Of a DNA stretch of 64,000 nt, positions 24,294 through 37,680 are shown one piece after another. The notes under the pieces were generated by a model. The model was not told the origin of the DNA. It saw only the letters and a list, made by a program, of their open reading frames with translations, and did not search any database. How positions within the stretch are numbered: the first letter of the stretch is position 1; each line of letters opens with the position of its first letter. This stretch comes from Phocoena phocoena (taxonomy: Eukaryota > Chordata > Mammalia > Artiodactyla > Phocoenidae): the NCBI RefSeq assembly GCF_963924675.1, contig NC_089223.1:10242881-10306880 (forward strand), in the 5' to 3' direction. Made by a program: the position numbers and the translations under genes.

Positions 24294-27200
24294 AAGTCTA
24301 AGGGAGAGGGAGGGGGAAGAAGAGAAAATGGTTACAGTGTTGCGGCGATTTTGTTGATGTTGACTGATGCTGAGGATGTTAATGACAACGGGGATGTGTT
24401 GAGAGGATTTATGATGACATACATCTCATTTACTCTGGCCAAACCACATTTTATACATATTTACGTCAATGTATTATTTGTGCTGTCCTCTGAAACTGAA
24501 GAAAGTACCAGGTCTCTGGTTAGGCAAGTGTTGTTTCTGTTAAAATAGATTTTTATAGCAGTAGGGCCCTCTAGACAGGGCAGAAAAAACTTTTTTAAGC
24601 AAACGTTACATGCGATATTTAAAGTGATTGATTGAGAAATTAGCATAATTCTAGCAACAGAAACATTTTATGTCATCTGGGATTCTTCACTCTTCTAGCC
24701 AAGACAATTGGCAAATGCCACTAGGTGTGTGTGCAAGTTTAGATGGTATGAAGTTGCCCTGGTAAGACTACTGATTCTAAAACTTCCTTTAATTATTATC
24801 CCAGATGCTTTATAAGGAAGGGAAACTTTTAATAGTACCAAACATAATACCATATCGTTTATGTGATGTATATTATTTTCTAATTCTAATGTACAGGCTT
24901 AACTTCACCTTGATTAAAATTCTTTCCAGGCTGAATGTGTAAATGCTCTATTTTACTTTGTGACTCAGGTTGTTGGGTGTAGGGGGATGGTGAGATATTT
25001 AATTCAGTAAATCAATTTGTTGTTGTTGCCCAAAAGGTAATTTTATTTTTGGTGAGATTTATATAATTTGGGGGCAAAAGTGAAGATACTTTGTCTCATA
25101 AAATGAGAAAATAAACGTAACCCTCCTCCCTATCTGTGGCTTCGCTTCCTGTAGAAACATTTTTCTTCTGTATTTAATACATGGTGTTTGCCCCTTCTTT
25201 CCTTGCTCTTTTAATTTTCAGTTGTGTGTTTTTAGTATTTCACATTTTAGTTCCTTGTAAACCTGTCATTTAGGGTCTTTCTGCTTATTTGCTATTTTCC
25301 ATCCAGAAGAATCTATTCTTTTTGAAGGATGCATAACAGTAGGCTCACACTGGCAAATGAGCTGGAGAACGTGAAATATAGATAGATTTATCTATATTTG
25401 AGATTTTTCATGATGTAGGAGAGCAAGGTAAAAAGGACGTGGTCATCAGTAAAGGCAGAGTGGGAAAAATTATGTACTGTGTAAGGAAGACCTCAGAGCC
25501 ATTTACAGGTTTTGTGAGGGTAAATACTTTCTCTCAGATGGGACTAAAATGAATCTACTTAGAGACTTAACTCATCGCCTTCTAAGTGAAAGTTCACACC
25601 CAAGCAGGACTGCCACAATTGATTTCTGCTGATTCAGTGCCTTTGAGGACATTCAATTTGGGCTGTATTACTCAGCTTCTCACCACTGTGTCCTAGTCCA
25701 AGAGCAACTGTGTCTAAAGAGGGGAAACTTAAGTCCATGTACCCATGTGATGACGTTGCTAAATGGTAGCAAAAGTCATTTTTTAGATTAAGATTTTGTA
25801 GATTTTCATGTTATTTTTAAAAGCCTAATGACTGACCTTTATTGAAAAGAGTTGCTGTTAACTTTTATTGCTTAGTTTTTCATTTCCTCTTATTTTATTT
25901 TTATTACAAATGCACTTGTGGGTAAGGAACATGTCAATAATGTATATTAAATTAAAAAAAACTGTTCTTGAAAGTACTTTATGGTTTGTGTGAAGGTCAA
26001 ATTTTTAATGACCTACAATTTAACATATACATCTGTATAGAGGGGACAACCCTGATTTGGGCCTCCTCCCTGAGGTTAGTGGAATAATTGAGAAGGAGGT
26101 AAGATCATCCAGTTAATGATAGCCTGGTAGTGTCTTCACTTGAGACCCCCAATCCAGGAATAGAAAGTAAAAGTCAACTATTAAAATTCAAAACAACCAC
26201 TTCATTTCCTGTCTGGGCAATACTGGGTTACATGGGCATATTTCTATCCAGCCTAACACTCACTTTAGTTTTCCCCATGATTGTAAAGTCTAATACATTC
26301 TGTGGTAAGAAACTTCAGAGAAGTATCAGACAATTAGGTGAACTATGTTGTGGACACTTCTGTCAAGTCTCAGTGGTAAGTGATCTGTAAACGAGAGTGT
26401 AATTCCTTCTTAAGAGCTTCCTGATCTGATTTCTCTTGCTTATGAATTGTGACAGGTATCTTTCCGATTCCTATTTGCTGTGTTCTATTACATGCATGTG
26501 TTACAAAGATGTATAATATACTTCTGATTATGTTAAATTGAAGTGTGTGGATTTGGAAAACTCTTACTCAAAACATCCTCTTAGAATTTTTCATTCTAAT
26601 GATATTGTCATTGATGAAGACTGAATGACAATGATTACTCTTAAAATGAATCAATTTGTCTTAGTTCAAATGACAGATGTTCCCAGTAGGTGTTGACGGA
26701 TGTGACACTAGGGCCTCTTACCAAATATTTATAAGAAGGTTTAAGAAGCGTCAATTAAAATGTCTGTTTACCATTTGAGATCATGACAACAGTTAGAATA
26801 TGCATGAAAAATCGAAGCAGGCATTAATATGCTATTTAGCTAAGTGGTAAATATTATTAAAAGACTCATTGCTAGACAGGAAGGCCAGATTTGAACACTA
26901 CATGCCATATAAAACATAAATTAAGAAGAAGTGATTAAGATATAAATTACCTTCCAGAAGGAAATAGAGATGAACAGCACCTAAACTCCTTGCATTGTTG
27001 TGAAATATTTGAAAATAGGTGTTAATTGTATAAAAAACTTCAGTTACATTAAGTTTTTGGTATATTTATTTTTTATTTTTATGGTATATTTATATATTTT
27101 TGGTATATTTATTTACCATGCATGTAAATTGAGGGGGCTGATCATAATAGATAATAACAAAGTTGTTTAAAAAGGGAGATTAGTGGAATGCTGTGTGAAA

Positions 27201-29739
27201 TGTGATTATATAACTGATATTCCTTTCTGATTGTAAGTGAACTTCCTGCCTCTACTGGGATCTTACAACTCATAGAAAAACCTCAATGAAATTTCACTGG
27301 ATATGACACATAGGCAAATCATATTTCTTTTAAGGAATTTCTGTTCTCCTAAATACAGTGCTTTTATGTTAAATGTGGATAAAATCAGGTTACTATCAGT
27401 TTTCTTAAAAGATTGTATAACTTTGTTATTTTAAATAGTATTATATTTTCCAAAGTACGGTTTTTGTTAACTTATTAAAGATTCATCTGTGTGTGCATGT
27501 GTGCCTGTGTATGTACGTATGCATGTGTTTGTACACACTAATTTTGAATGGCAAGTTGTCTTTCTTTTCACCTTAGCTCAAAAATACTCGACCATCCATA
27601 TTCTGGATATTTTATATCACAAGTCTAAATGCACATGATGTGGGACTTTATATCATGGATAAAGAAAAGTATTATGGTTAGATATCTAAGTCAGGATCAA
27701 GCATTTAATTTCAGAAATTACACTTAATATGGCAAGCTAAGGTGAGAGACAGTGGTTGCTGGAGCTTTTGGCTTATGGGTGTCGTTGGAAGTTAACAGAG
27801 ATTCCAGAACCATTGATGCAATGGAAATAAAGTGCAAGCGTGTAATGATCAGGAATCACTTTTACATAATTGGCAGAGATCAGATCTCCTCAAAGTGATG
27901 AACAAAGTGAGTACAGATTATGTTACCATTCTTCAGCTGGAATTCTGAAGAAAGATTAATATCGGTACACTTGAATATTTTAAATAAACAGTTTTGTATT
28001 CTTGTAAGACAGATATTGAAAATGCTCCATAAACATCTGAGAGAAAATGAACATTTCTGATAATTTCTAGAAGCATTGTTTAGAAATGTGCCCCCAAAAC
28101 GTTAGAGATGTATTCATCCCTTTACGAGAAAAATCCCCTGTTATAGTGTGGAAATTTTTCAGTTAATTATGTTTGACTGTGCCAATGATATTTCTAAAAA
28201 TTCTAATTTTACCTGGGAGATTGCAAGGATAAATAAATAGATGCTGATAGACACATAGGAAGAAGTGGACGTTTCAGACCATTAAAATAACTGATTTTTG
28301 AATGTGTAATTCTCAAGAAAATCATGGGCATGCCTTACAATCTGCCTACTTTGTAGTCATCAGAATGCTTCACTAACTTTCTCTGTTGGACTACAGTATC
28401 CTCACTTTGCCAAAAAACATAAATGGGAAATTACAGATGATGTGAATTTCTGATACTTAAAGAAACATAATTAATCAGAGATATTTGAAAAAGGTAGATT
28501 GAAAATAAAATGTTTAGCTCAATGCTATTTCCCCAAGCTGACTTTATATTTAAATGTATGAATCATTTAAAATAATAACTGGTGACTTGCTGTTTATGTA
28601 AAGTATCACTTGAGCATATAATATTCCTAAAGAAAGTGATTATTTTATTCAGATAAATAGTGGATTTTATGCCTTTGCTAGTACAGCTGGATAGACTTTG
28701 CATTGTTTATCCCTTGACAGATTACATGTTCCTACTTGAAGTTGAAAGTCATTTTAAAATTTGAGCACCAAAAGGGAGAAAACTCAAAGAATGTGATCAA
28801 TGATATTCTGTATTTCAAAATAATTTGTCTCTACCTGGAATAGTAGCACAGGCATTATTACAAGTGGAACAAAATTAAAAATCATTGTTTTCTCTTTCCA
28901 TTTTTAAATTAATTAGAATTATTAGGCAGATTATTTTGGATCTAAGTTATTGCTTAAGTTAAGAAAACTTGCTACTATTTCTCCCACATCCAGCAGACCA
29001 CTGGAGAGAATTGTTTTCTAAAGAGAGAAAAGAAGAAAAATAAGTGAGCTTTAAGAATAGAACTAAAATCGAAGAAAGTGTGTTGTTCTTGAAAATGAGT
29101 TAGCAAAAAGTGTTGAAGTGCCATTGTTCTCTTAAAATCTAATGTTTTACATAATTTGAAATTATAGAAAATAACAATATTTCTTTTATAGCTTGGTGAA
29201 AATCTTCACCGAGAAACAAATCATGATTACCAGTTATCTTTAGTAATTTTTCTGCAAAACTTACTTCCATTTGCATGAAGTCTTTATTGTTTAGCATTCA
29301 GAATAGACTGACTGTTTCCACTTCTGTTCAAATTTAGCTATCCCATTCTTGGTTGATGTAGAGTTTTGTAGAATAAGAGATTCTTTTATAACCTCCGTGA
29401 TGACACAATTTGGGGGAGAAATATATATTGGCTAATATTATATTCTTCTTTGAGATATAAAAGCTGAGGCAAAAATAACTCTTCTTTTATAACTAGAATT
29501 ATTCAGTGGTTCAGTGGCTATAATTTGCCACTAAGATGTATCTGATTTACAATTGGATTCTGAGATCAAGAGACCTTTTAAGGACTCACCAGAAAAGAAA
29601 ATATCCTTATTTTTTTTCCTTTCTCGGAATTGACAGGCAGTAAAGGAACTGAAAAAATCTTTGTGCTTATGACCCAATATTTAATTGAAAGAATTACAAT
29701 TTACAAGACCATAATAATTATTCCTGTTTCAAAAATGTT
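24294..29739. other. Long unassigned stretch
   Basis: I recognise no gene or confidently named repeat in these 5.4 kb. Noted inside are a perfect inverted repeat at 25374-25399, an AT-rich run of repeated GGTATATTTAT at 27057-27117, and an alternating TG/TA/CA-rich run at about 27487-27535. The frames at 24246-24548 and 26130-26390 lack recognisable content. Confidence 0.4.
25374..25399. repeat. Perfect 11-bp inverted repeat
   Basis: Arms AAATATAGATA and TATCTATATTT around the 4-base spacer GATT. Its AT-only arms make chance plausible. Confidence 0.8.
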
Positions 29740-29850
29740 CTTAAAGGGTAAAATGAGTTAATATGTGTAAAGCTCTTTGAACAGTGCCTGACACATAGGA
29801 AGCATGCAGTAAATGACAACAATTTTTATTACTATTATTATTTTCCATAC
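29740..29850 (+). repeat. MIR SINE, 3' end
   Basis: 'taaaatgagttaatatgtgt', 'aaagctctttgaacagtgcc' and 'tgacacataggaagcatgca', followed by 'tttttattactattatt', form a good MIR 3' half. Confidence 0.75.
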
Positions 29851-30593
29851 CATTTGCTCTTCCTTTTATCTTTCCTTCTGTCAGAGACAATTTGAGTGTC
29901 GTGTTGTTGGGAGATTTTACTGTTTACATGGACTGTCCTATAATCAGTGATATCTAAAGCCTAGTCTTAGATTTTACATTCTAAATTGGTTCGCAGATGA
30001 CAAATTCCTGATAGGACAACAAACAAAATATACTTGGAATCTGTCATTGAATCTCAAAAATTCTTAATTCCATAGTTCATATTACAGATGAGAGAAAATT
30101 TTATTTACCTTTCACTTACAGCATTGTTTACAGAGAGCAGTGCCTAAGCACTACAGGTTTCATAAGCTGTTTTAAACATCCTGTATTTTCTGGGTGATCT
30201 TCATAATGGATTTTGAAGATCTCTTCTATGCTTGCATACCATTGAAATTCCAAGGAACTATCCAAAAGAAACCTGTTGGTTAAGCAAAACTAAGCTTATC
30301 AGCTCTACATCAGTCAGAAAGAACACATTCTTAGTAGTATTTCAAATAAGAAAATCAAAATCCGTAGGAAGTGCACACTATTCAATTTTCTAATCTTTCT
30401 TTTGGAAATGTTTGACAGATTATCTAGATTACACATTCTTAGAGTATGTACATAGTGACAGAACAATTTTTCCTAAGAGAAGCAGGGCAGAAAAGAGTGA
30501 GGAGAGGAGAGAAGTGACAAGGAGCCAGCATTGGACAGACATGAAACCATCACTGTGGAAGGACAAAAGAAGCCTTATATATAGGAAACCTAT
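29851..30593. other. Unassigned sequence
   Basis: No gene or named element seen. Confidence 0.45.
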
Positions 30594-30617
30594 TACACAC
30601 ACACACACACACACACA
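30594..30617. repeat. (AC)n microsatellite
   Basis: About 12 AC units. They create short frames of repeated His-Thr and Val-Cys on the two strands, which are not genes. Confidence 0.95.
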
Positions 30618-32885
30618 GAGCCACACAAAAGAGTATTTACAACAGGTTTAAACAATAATTTGAACCCTAGTGAATTCCATCAAGCATCAGTCTAGCAATC
30701 ATGGTCCCCAAAATGGACTCTGCAATTTCAGATTGTACTCGATGGAACTATATCAGTTAGAGATATAGGAACATGAGTTAAAACATAAAGCAATCAGGAA
30801 TTTGACCTAGAGGGCCAAATAACTTGAAAAGACCACATGGAAAGTTTGCTTTAGCAACCTCCTATCTTAAGAACTTGGCCTAAGACCTGATGAGGGAATT
30901 CAACTCTCTAACTCTGAGCAGAATGAAACTAATTGGAGTCAACAAAGGTAAGACTGAGGAAAAGCCTCAAAAGGTTTTGAAAGAATACTCAGGTAAAGTT
31001 TCTCTAAAGGAAATCAGTCTAACAAAACCTAACTCCAAGCAGTCCAACCTCATGGGTACCTGGAGTTAGAGCTCTTCTTACTGACTCACAATGGAAAGTC
31101 ATGAAAACAGACAGTCACGTTGTAAGTTACAGATCAGGTATTTTCATCTAGAATAAGAATTTTCAAAGTTGATTAGGTTATCAAAGGATTACTAAAATCA
31201 TTCTCATTCCTAGGAGGCAGAAACTCTGCATTTGGGAGGTTGACAAAAAGAACTTAAAGTTTAGACCCAGTGCAGGGTGTATCTCACTGTTGCTCTCCGA
31301 GAGACTCCTGAATGGAGACTTTAGCGGCCTCAGAGGAACATATTTCAAGTAGAGGAGCTTAAGTGAGATTGCACAGGGGTTTCGCTGGGACCTCCCTGTA
31401 TCTCCACAATTTTTGACTCTTTGTCTGACAAATGATCACAAAGAGAAAAACTTTTCATCAAGCAAAACTGAGTTTGTTAGAACTACTGCAATAAAAAAAG
31501 AACACTACATTGACAAGATTTTAGTAGGTCTCTAAATGGAGAGTTTAGGGGAGGATATTTAGAGGGTGTTAAGTTACAGGCAGGATGATTTAAAGGCATG
31601 TCTTGTAATGTAGGTAATAGGTAGAGATTAGGCAGGTTAGGCAGAGTTTATGACACTCTAGCTTTACATTGATGTGCACAGTAAGTGAAATGAATGGAGA
31701 TTCTGACCTCAGAGTTCTGAAACGCAATCTTTTCCTCATTTATGAGTCTTTTTTCAAAAATATTTGTATAATTAAGAATTTGTAATTTTAAAGTGGATTT
31801 TACAGAGATGAGGACTGAGAAGGGTTACTGTAGAAAGAGTTTGACTTCCTAATCAATAAAAATTTAGATATCCATTCTTATAAGGCACACATATTATTTT
31901 TAGAATCAGTTAAACCCTGGAGATGTTTTCAGCTGAAAAGGCAGAAACAAATTATGATTTTTATTTCTCTGCCTTATATTTTTATTTGAAAGTGTGGTGT
32001 TAAACTCATAGGGATCTTTTTTGGCATTGTTGTTTTTATTTGTGTATACAACCTATGATGCAGTTATTTTTTGCCCTTTACCTATGTCAATTAATATAAA
32101 AGGAAAATACAAAGCTCCATATGGTTGAATTGAGTCAGCCCGTTTTCATCAGAGAAGTATTTATTCATACATAAATGAGAAGATCTCTTATGATTCCTTT
32201 CTTAATTACAAATAAAAGCCAATAGCCACCTCAAAAATATACAGAAGATAAACATTTTTATTATTTTGATACTTATCCATTACTTAGCAAGAGAATTTCT
32301 TTTATGTTTTCATATAGAACAAATAATCCCCATGTAAATATTCAATTGCTGGCTTTGCTGACAGACGTATTAAAATCCTGTAAACCTACAATGGGAACTA
32401 ACTACTCTTCTCTGAAGAACTTTCCTGCTCTCCTACTCTCTGCTTAGAAATAGATCGCCAAATCTCTTTTCCATTTTTCCATCATCCGTCCAGCTGAGGA
32501 CAGTTATTCAACATATGTCTATTTTCTGTTTACTTCCCGTCCTCACACCCACTTTGAGACAGTTTTTGGGACATCGATGCTCAGTCAGCCCAGTGGAATA
32601 ACAACACTCCCGACTAGTTCCATTGCTGTCCTCCAGTTATATCACGGGACCCCGCAGTCCCTTGTCAGTGATCACCACACTGTTGCCTAATATGTAACGT
32701 AAAACTTCTAAATAAGATTACCAGTAGGCGGAAAAATATTGTATTTATTATTATAAATATTATACTGTTGAATTATTATATAAACAATTGTTTTAATTAT
32801 ATTAAAAATGTTAGGATTAGAGAATTTCAGACTCACACAACAGTTATGTTCAAAATAATAGCTATAAGTAAAATTGCTATTGCAT
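30618..32885. other. Unassigned sequence
   Basis: No gene recognised. Positions about 30700-31600 are somewhat more GC-rich and could hold an old LTR or other repeat that I cannot name. 32390-32700 is also less AT-rich, but without visible coding sequence. Confidence 0.4.
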
Positions 32886-33296
32886 ACTATATTAGTTTGC
32901 TAAGGCTGTCATTACAAAGTACCATAGACTGGGTAGCTTTAACAATAGAAATTTATTTTCTCACAGCTCTGGGTCTAGAAGACAAGATCAACGTGTCCAT
33001 AGGTTTGGTTTCTTCTGAAGATTTTCTCTTTGGCTGGCTTTCAAATAGCTGCCTTCTCGTTGTGTCCTCACATGGTCTATTCTTTGGGTGTTCATATCCC
33101 CAGTGTGTCTTTGTGTGCCCAGATTTCCTCTTATAAGGACACCAGTCAGTGTGGTTGGGGCCCACCCTAGTGGCCTCATTTTACCTTAATTATCTCTTTA
33201 AAGGCCCTATCTCCAAATACCATCGCATTCTGAGGTATTGGGTGTTAGGACATCAACATATGAATTTGGGGGGACACAATTCAGTCTATAAAACAC
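32886..33296 (-). mobile_element. Solo MLT1-type LTR (ERVL-MaLR), minus strand
   Basis: Read on the minus strand it starts near 'tagactgaattgtgtccccc' and contains 'tttggagatagggcctttaa', 'actggtgtccttataagagg' and, near its end, 'agtctatggtactttgtaat'. This is the full order of an MLT1 long terminal repeat from the mammalian apparent LTR retrotransposons. No internal sequence is present, so it is a solo LTR left by recombination. Both the 122-residue plus frame and the minus frames here are chance. Confidence 0.88.
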
Positions 33297-33404
33297 TCTA
33301 AAAGTAATACAACTGTACAACTCATTTCCCTCAAAATAGAAGCTTTCTCTTTGCCCTTTACCTATTTACTCAGGAGTGTCTTGTCTTTTCAATAACATTA
33401 AAAT

Positions 33405-33412
33405 TTAGTTAC
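33405..33412. repeat. Left TSD of SINE
   Basis: TTAGTTAC, repeated at 33631-33638. Confidence 0.8.
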
Positions 33413-33630
33413 GGGGCTTCCCTGGTGGCGCAGTGGTTGAGAGTCCGCCTGCCGATGCAGGGGACACAGGTTCATGCCCCAGTCCGGGAAGATCCCACAT
33501 GCCGCGGAGCGGCTGGGCCCATGAGCCGTGGCTGCTGAGCCTGTGCGTCTGGAGCCTGTGCTCCGCAAAGGGAGAGGCCACAACAGTGAGAGGCCCAAGT
33601 ACCGCAAAATAAAATAAAATAAAATAAAAA
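33413..33630 (+). mobile_element. CHR-type tRNA-derived SINE
   Basis: Head GGGCTTCCCTGGTGGCGCAG, A box TGGCGCAGTGGTTGAGAG, B-box-like GGTTCATGCCC, and a tail of repeated AAAAT rather than pure A. Flanked by an 8-bp TSD. Confidence 0.95.
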
Positions 33631-33704
33631 TTAGTTACATTTAAATTCCCAACAACAAATATAAACAGTAACTAGAAGAATAAAATAACACATGTAAATA
33701 ATTT

Positions 33705-34020
33705 ATCTGAAATTCTAATATCCCAAATGCTCTGAAAACTGATATCCCCTCCTCAAAGGGAGGCTCAAGCTCATTTGGTGGCCCAAGCCTGGCCTGAACT
33801 AATATGAACCCATTTATAGTCTTTCTTTTTCCCACTTAGCATGAACGTGTATATGTTTTACTACAGAAATACCAATGTGTTTGTACAGAGTGCTGCTCCA
33901 AACCCTGCTGGGAATATTCTAAAGATACGGCATATGCTCTGTATTACTATTTTAAAATCAGGGTAATTCCAAATTACCAGATATATTTGACCTGAAGAAT
34001 TTTGGATAAGGCATTGTAGA
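33705..34020. repeat. Possible ancient DNA-transposon or MER-type relic
   Basis: The left part ('atatcccaaatgctctgaaa') and the right part ('gaagaattttggataaggca') resemble the terminal segments of a known mammalian medium-reiterated repeat whose name I cannot recall with certainty. Between them the sequence has no open frame. Confidence 0.3.
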
Positions 34021-34104
34021 TCTGATATAGAATACATTTCACTCTAAAACCCTAAAAAAATAGCATCCTTTCTTTTCACAATATCAAAAAAATTTGAATT
34101 ACCC

Positions 34105-34330
34105 TTGGTAAGTGCTTTGCGTGTGCTTATTAGTTCTCTAAGCGCTTTACATATAGTCACTCATCATAACAAACTTTTGAAATAGCCACTATTATCATTC
34201 TCATTTCAAAGAAGAAAAAGCCAAACAAAAAGTGGCTTAAATAACTTGCCCAAGTGTTATAAGTGGGTGAAGCCAGGATTGAAACCTAGGGAATATGACT
34301 CCAGAGTAAAAATTCAACACTACACTGTGA
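34105..34330 (-). repeat. MIR SINE, reverse orientation
   Basis: 'tctaagcgctttacatatag', 'gccactattatcattctcat', 'aaataacttgcccaagtgtt' and 'gtgaagccaggattgaaacc' are the MIR words in reverse order. Confidence 0.75.
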
Positions 34331-36504
34331 TTTATAAGAAGAGAAATTAATAGATTTACTACAACTGGATGTTCTGACTCTTGGCATTCCTCATGAGAAT
34401 TATCTAAACTTGCTAAACAATCATATTCTCTGTCTCCCCCTCTCTCTCTCCTTGCCTACTTATTTGTTGCATATAGGTATTATCTCATCCAAGACCAAGA
34501 CCACAACTACTCTTTTGTTTTCGTTAGGAACTATTTGACTACAAAGAATAGAAACCTACTTAAAACTTACATTAAATTGAATAGTGTCGGGTACATCCAT
34601 TTGCAGGGAATATATCTTGACTTCTGGAAAATGGATGATAATCAGCTCCTTTTCTCTGTTTCTCTGTTCTCTAATTCTACCTCATTCTTCTTTCTGTGTA
34701 AATTAGGTCACGTCTCTACCTTTTTTTTTTTTTCCTTAACCTATACTTTGTCCCTCATGACTACCACCAAATGATGGGCTCAGCTATCTACTGTGTAGCT
34801 GGACAGTCACTTCTAATTATAGACAGTGTGGTCTAATTTCCCCTAGCTCATCAACACGGTTCAATCAAATAGATATACTTTAGCAACAGGAACTAGGATT
34901 AGAAAAATGATTTTTTTCTTTCTCTTTTTTTCTCTTTTCTTTCCTTTTATGATATTCAGATGATAAAAGCACCATTTAACTCATCTTTGGATTTTACCAC
35001 TTGTACTGTGGTAGAAGAGTCTCATGATCTGAATGTTCTCTTTAAGATAATTGTGGTTAGGGAAGATATACTGGTAGTAACTCATGTGGAATGAATGTCG
35101 GGGTACCATTTTCATTTTCTTTTATTATTTTTAAATCAAGAGGGGATGAGTTAGGAAAATACAAAATTTACCTGAAACATGCAGTTTGTGCAATTTTCCC
35201 AGGCTCAGACTTCTTAACCAGGTTCTGATCATCATCTCAAAGTTAGCTTCTCAATCACCCCTGTCTAAATCTATTACATCTTGGGGGGGGGGGGGATTAG
35301 CTTTCACTGATTAAAAATAACATATCCTATGAAGAAAGATAAATGTTGACAATATGGTAAATTAAAACAGTTCTCTATCCGGATTTATTTATCCAATGTA
35401 TATCTAATCCATTGTATTTATTAAACCAAATCATTGCCGGTATGTGAATCCTGAACATGAGTGTGACCTGTACTTCTCTTCTGTGTACTAAAGGGAGTGG
35501 GATCAGACAATATTCCACAGGGGAAAATTCACAGTGCACTTGCTTGACCATTTCTGTATGGTTTAGGGGTAGACAATCACAAATAGGACCTAGAGGAATA
35601 TCTTATAAAACAGTTGAGAGAAAATATAAGGGTTATTTGAATCTGTATTTGTAAATACTCAAAAATGTTAAATTCAAAATGGGTAAGTTAATGATATTTA
35701 GCAATTTTAACTCATCCACCTATTTATAACTGATGCCATTGTCAAACCAGATCATAAGTATTGTCCTACACTTGGATATGTTAAAGTTAATTAAAATATA
35801 GATTTACTTAGTATTCTAGAAGTCTGGAATTTTAGAAATTAAACACAATTGTTGAAACATGTGGAATCAAAAACTGGAAAAATTGTTCTTTGTACCTTTC
35901 TTGCTTCCAATTATAGCCTATCAAAGATGTGATGTTGCTTCCTCCTCTAACAAGTTACATTTGATAATATATTAGCTCTGGTTTACTTTCTGGAAGTAAA
36001 GGTCACAAAGAATATTGAGAGTAAGTAGTACCTAGTACAAAAATATCAAAAGTGTACAGAGGTCAGAAGCACCAGGGGAAACAAATGATCTTCCAATTTT
36101 GCCTTGAAAAAGATTTTATTCATCTTAGTGAGTAACTTTGGATGGATAAAAGAGGTGAAAGCCATCAGTTCCAGAATTGGCAACAGGAAAGTGAACATGA
36201 AAAGCATATTTAAGAAGCTAGCAAGTGAAAGTAATTCAAAAGAACAATGAGGTGCTGCCTGGAGAACCTAGTAACTTCAGTATTAATTTCTTGAGAAGGG
36301 AGTAATTCGTAGATGTTTTTGTGTAGCACTCAGGCAATTTGAGGTCAAAGAAAACTGCAAATGATTTAGGTATTACTGGAGCCATTGACTTCAATGGGAT
36401 CATAGAAAAATTTGTAAGAATTTTATATATGTTTTGCAGACGGAGACATCTGTGGTACAAAAATTGATTAAATTTTCCCTAAATAGGAAATGACTGCATA
36501 ATAA
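34331..36504. other. Unassigned sequence
   Basis: No gene or confident repeat seen. It contains T-rich runs at about 34720-34735 and 34910-34945, and a 13-G run at 35283-35295. Confidence 0.4.
35283..35295. repeat. 13-base G homopolymer
   Basis: Uninterrupted G run, unusual in this AT-rich setting. Confidence 0.9.
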
Positions 36505-36790
36505 GAGGCAGTGCGGCATAGCGGGATTTGTAGAGGGCGTATATTTTGAGCTTTGCTCAACGTGATGTTGAGCAAGTTGCATAACCTATGTCACTGAGGT
36601 ACATAATCTGTACCTCAATTTCTTCATTTAAAAATTTAAATCCATAGTTGCACCTTACCCCATAGGATTGTTATGAATAGAGAAAATGAGATCGTATATC
36701 AAAAATAGTGATCTCAATGTAAGGTACCGATAAAAATACCCCATATGGAAGTTTTAAATGCTGTTACTGTTTATTGTTACTGTTACCTTG
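36505..36790 (+). repeat. MIR SINE, nearly full length
   Basis: 'gaggcagtgcggcatagcgg' at the 5' end, then 'gttgagcaagttgcataacc', 'acctcaatttcttcatttaa', 'cataggattgttatgaatag' and an end near 'gctgttactgtttattgtta'. All MIR parts are in order. Confidence 0.75.
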
Positions 36791-36800
36791 AATTAATAAA

Positions 36801-36845
36801 AGACAGTAGACATCCTAGTGTCTAGACAGTAGACGTCTGAGTGTA
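36801..36845. repeat. Imperfect 23-bp tandem duplication
   Basis: AGACAGTAGACATCCTAGTG recurs 23 bases later as AGACAGTAGACGTCTGAGTG. Confidence 0.75.
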
Positions 36846-37009
36846 AAGCCACTTACTCAGCACCACATCTCAGATTGAATATTGCCTATTGAAGGAAAAA
36901 TTCCCCAGGGATTCCTACTTGCAAAAACAGTACTTGATTCTTGGTTCTACTATGTTATTATGTTTGTCATATTGTATTGTGAGTCTTTTTGTTTGTCTCC
37001 ACCATTCTA

Positions 37010-37125
37010 TCACTTAGACTGAGTTCCTGGAGAACAGAGTCTTATTCTGTTTCCATCCATAAAACTTGGCATAGTTCCTAATATAGAGTAAGCACCCAAC
37101 AAATGTTTGTTGTGTTAAATCTTGT
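37010..37125 (+). repeat. L2 3' end
   Basis: 'gttcctggagaacagagtct', 'aaaacttggcatagttccta' and 'agtaagcacccaacaaatgt', followed by TTGTTGTG, match the L2 tail. Confidence 0.75.
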
Positions 37126-37539
37126 TCCTTTTTAGAATCAGCAAGAGTTGGGTTTAGAACACCTGTGCTAGTCTAGATCATTTGTTCCTTTTGCCTTTCA
37201 CATATTTAATTAATTAATATATTTTGGCTTCACTTATAATTAAATATTAAAGTTAATAAGCATATTTAATTTTTTCTCTGTAGCCTACTTAAAGAGATAG
37301 ATGCTGGTCATGGTTGTTCACATTTTAGGTGAATTTGAGATATACAACGTTAAAATGGTGAGAAAAATATAAGTCTCCAATTGTGGGGAAATTTTTAATA
37401 TAGTTGAATTTTTAAAAATTTGTCAAGTTTCATAATTTCAAATCTGATGATCCAAGTGAATTTTTAACTTGTATGATGGGGCTAATTCAACTGTTTGAAT
37501 TACCCATTATTCTTTGTCAGGATTAAATTATGCAAGGTT
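37126..37539. other. Unassigned AT-rich sequence
   Basis: No gene or named element seen. 37201-37215 is a TTAATTAATTAA-type run. Confidence 0.45.
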
Positions 37540-37680
37540 TTCAGGCACTCATCATGTTCATCTCATAAAACCACCCTGAACTGTGATTCCCTTTTGGACA
37601 GATAAGGCTGAATCAGGTGCAGAGGGAATCAGATGATTGCCCAAAGTTAATCATTGTATGTAAATTGAGTACAGAGATTT
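37540..37680 (-). repeat. MIR SINE, reverse orientation, diverged
   Basis: 'catctcataaaaccaccctg', 'gacagataaggctgaatcag' and 'cagatgattgcccaaagtta' keep the MIR order in reverse. Confidence 0.5.

Noticed and set aside
24246..24548. 100-codon frame starting near the candidate small exon
   Set aside because: It relies on a non-ATG start and reads through the GTAAGA donor into sequence without recognisable content.
26130..26390. 86-codon frame with a hydrophobic stretch
   Set aside because: Non-ATG start, no recognised family, no splice context; probably chance.
32768..33136. 122-codon plus-strand open frame
   Set aside because: Most of it is antisense to an MLT1 LTR; no protein family recognised.
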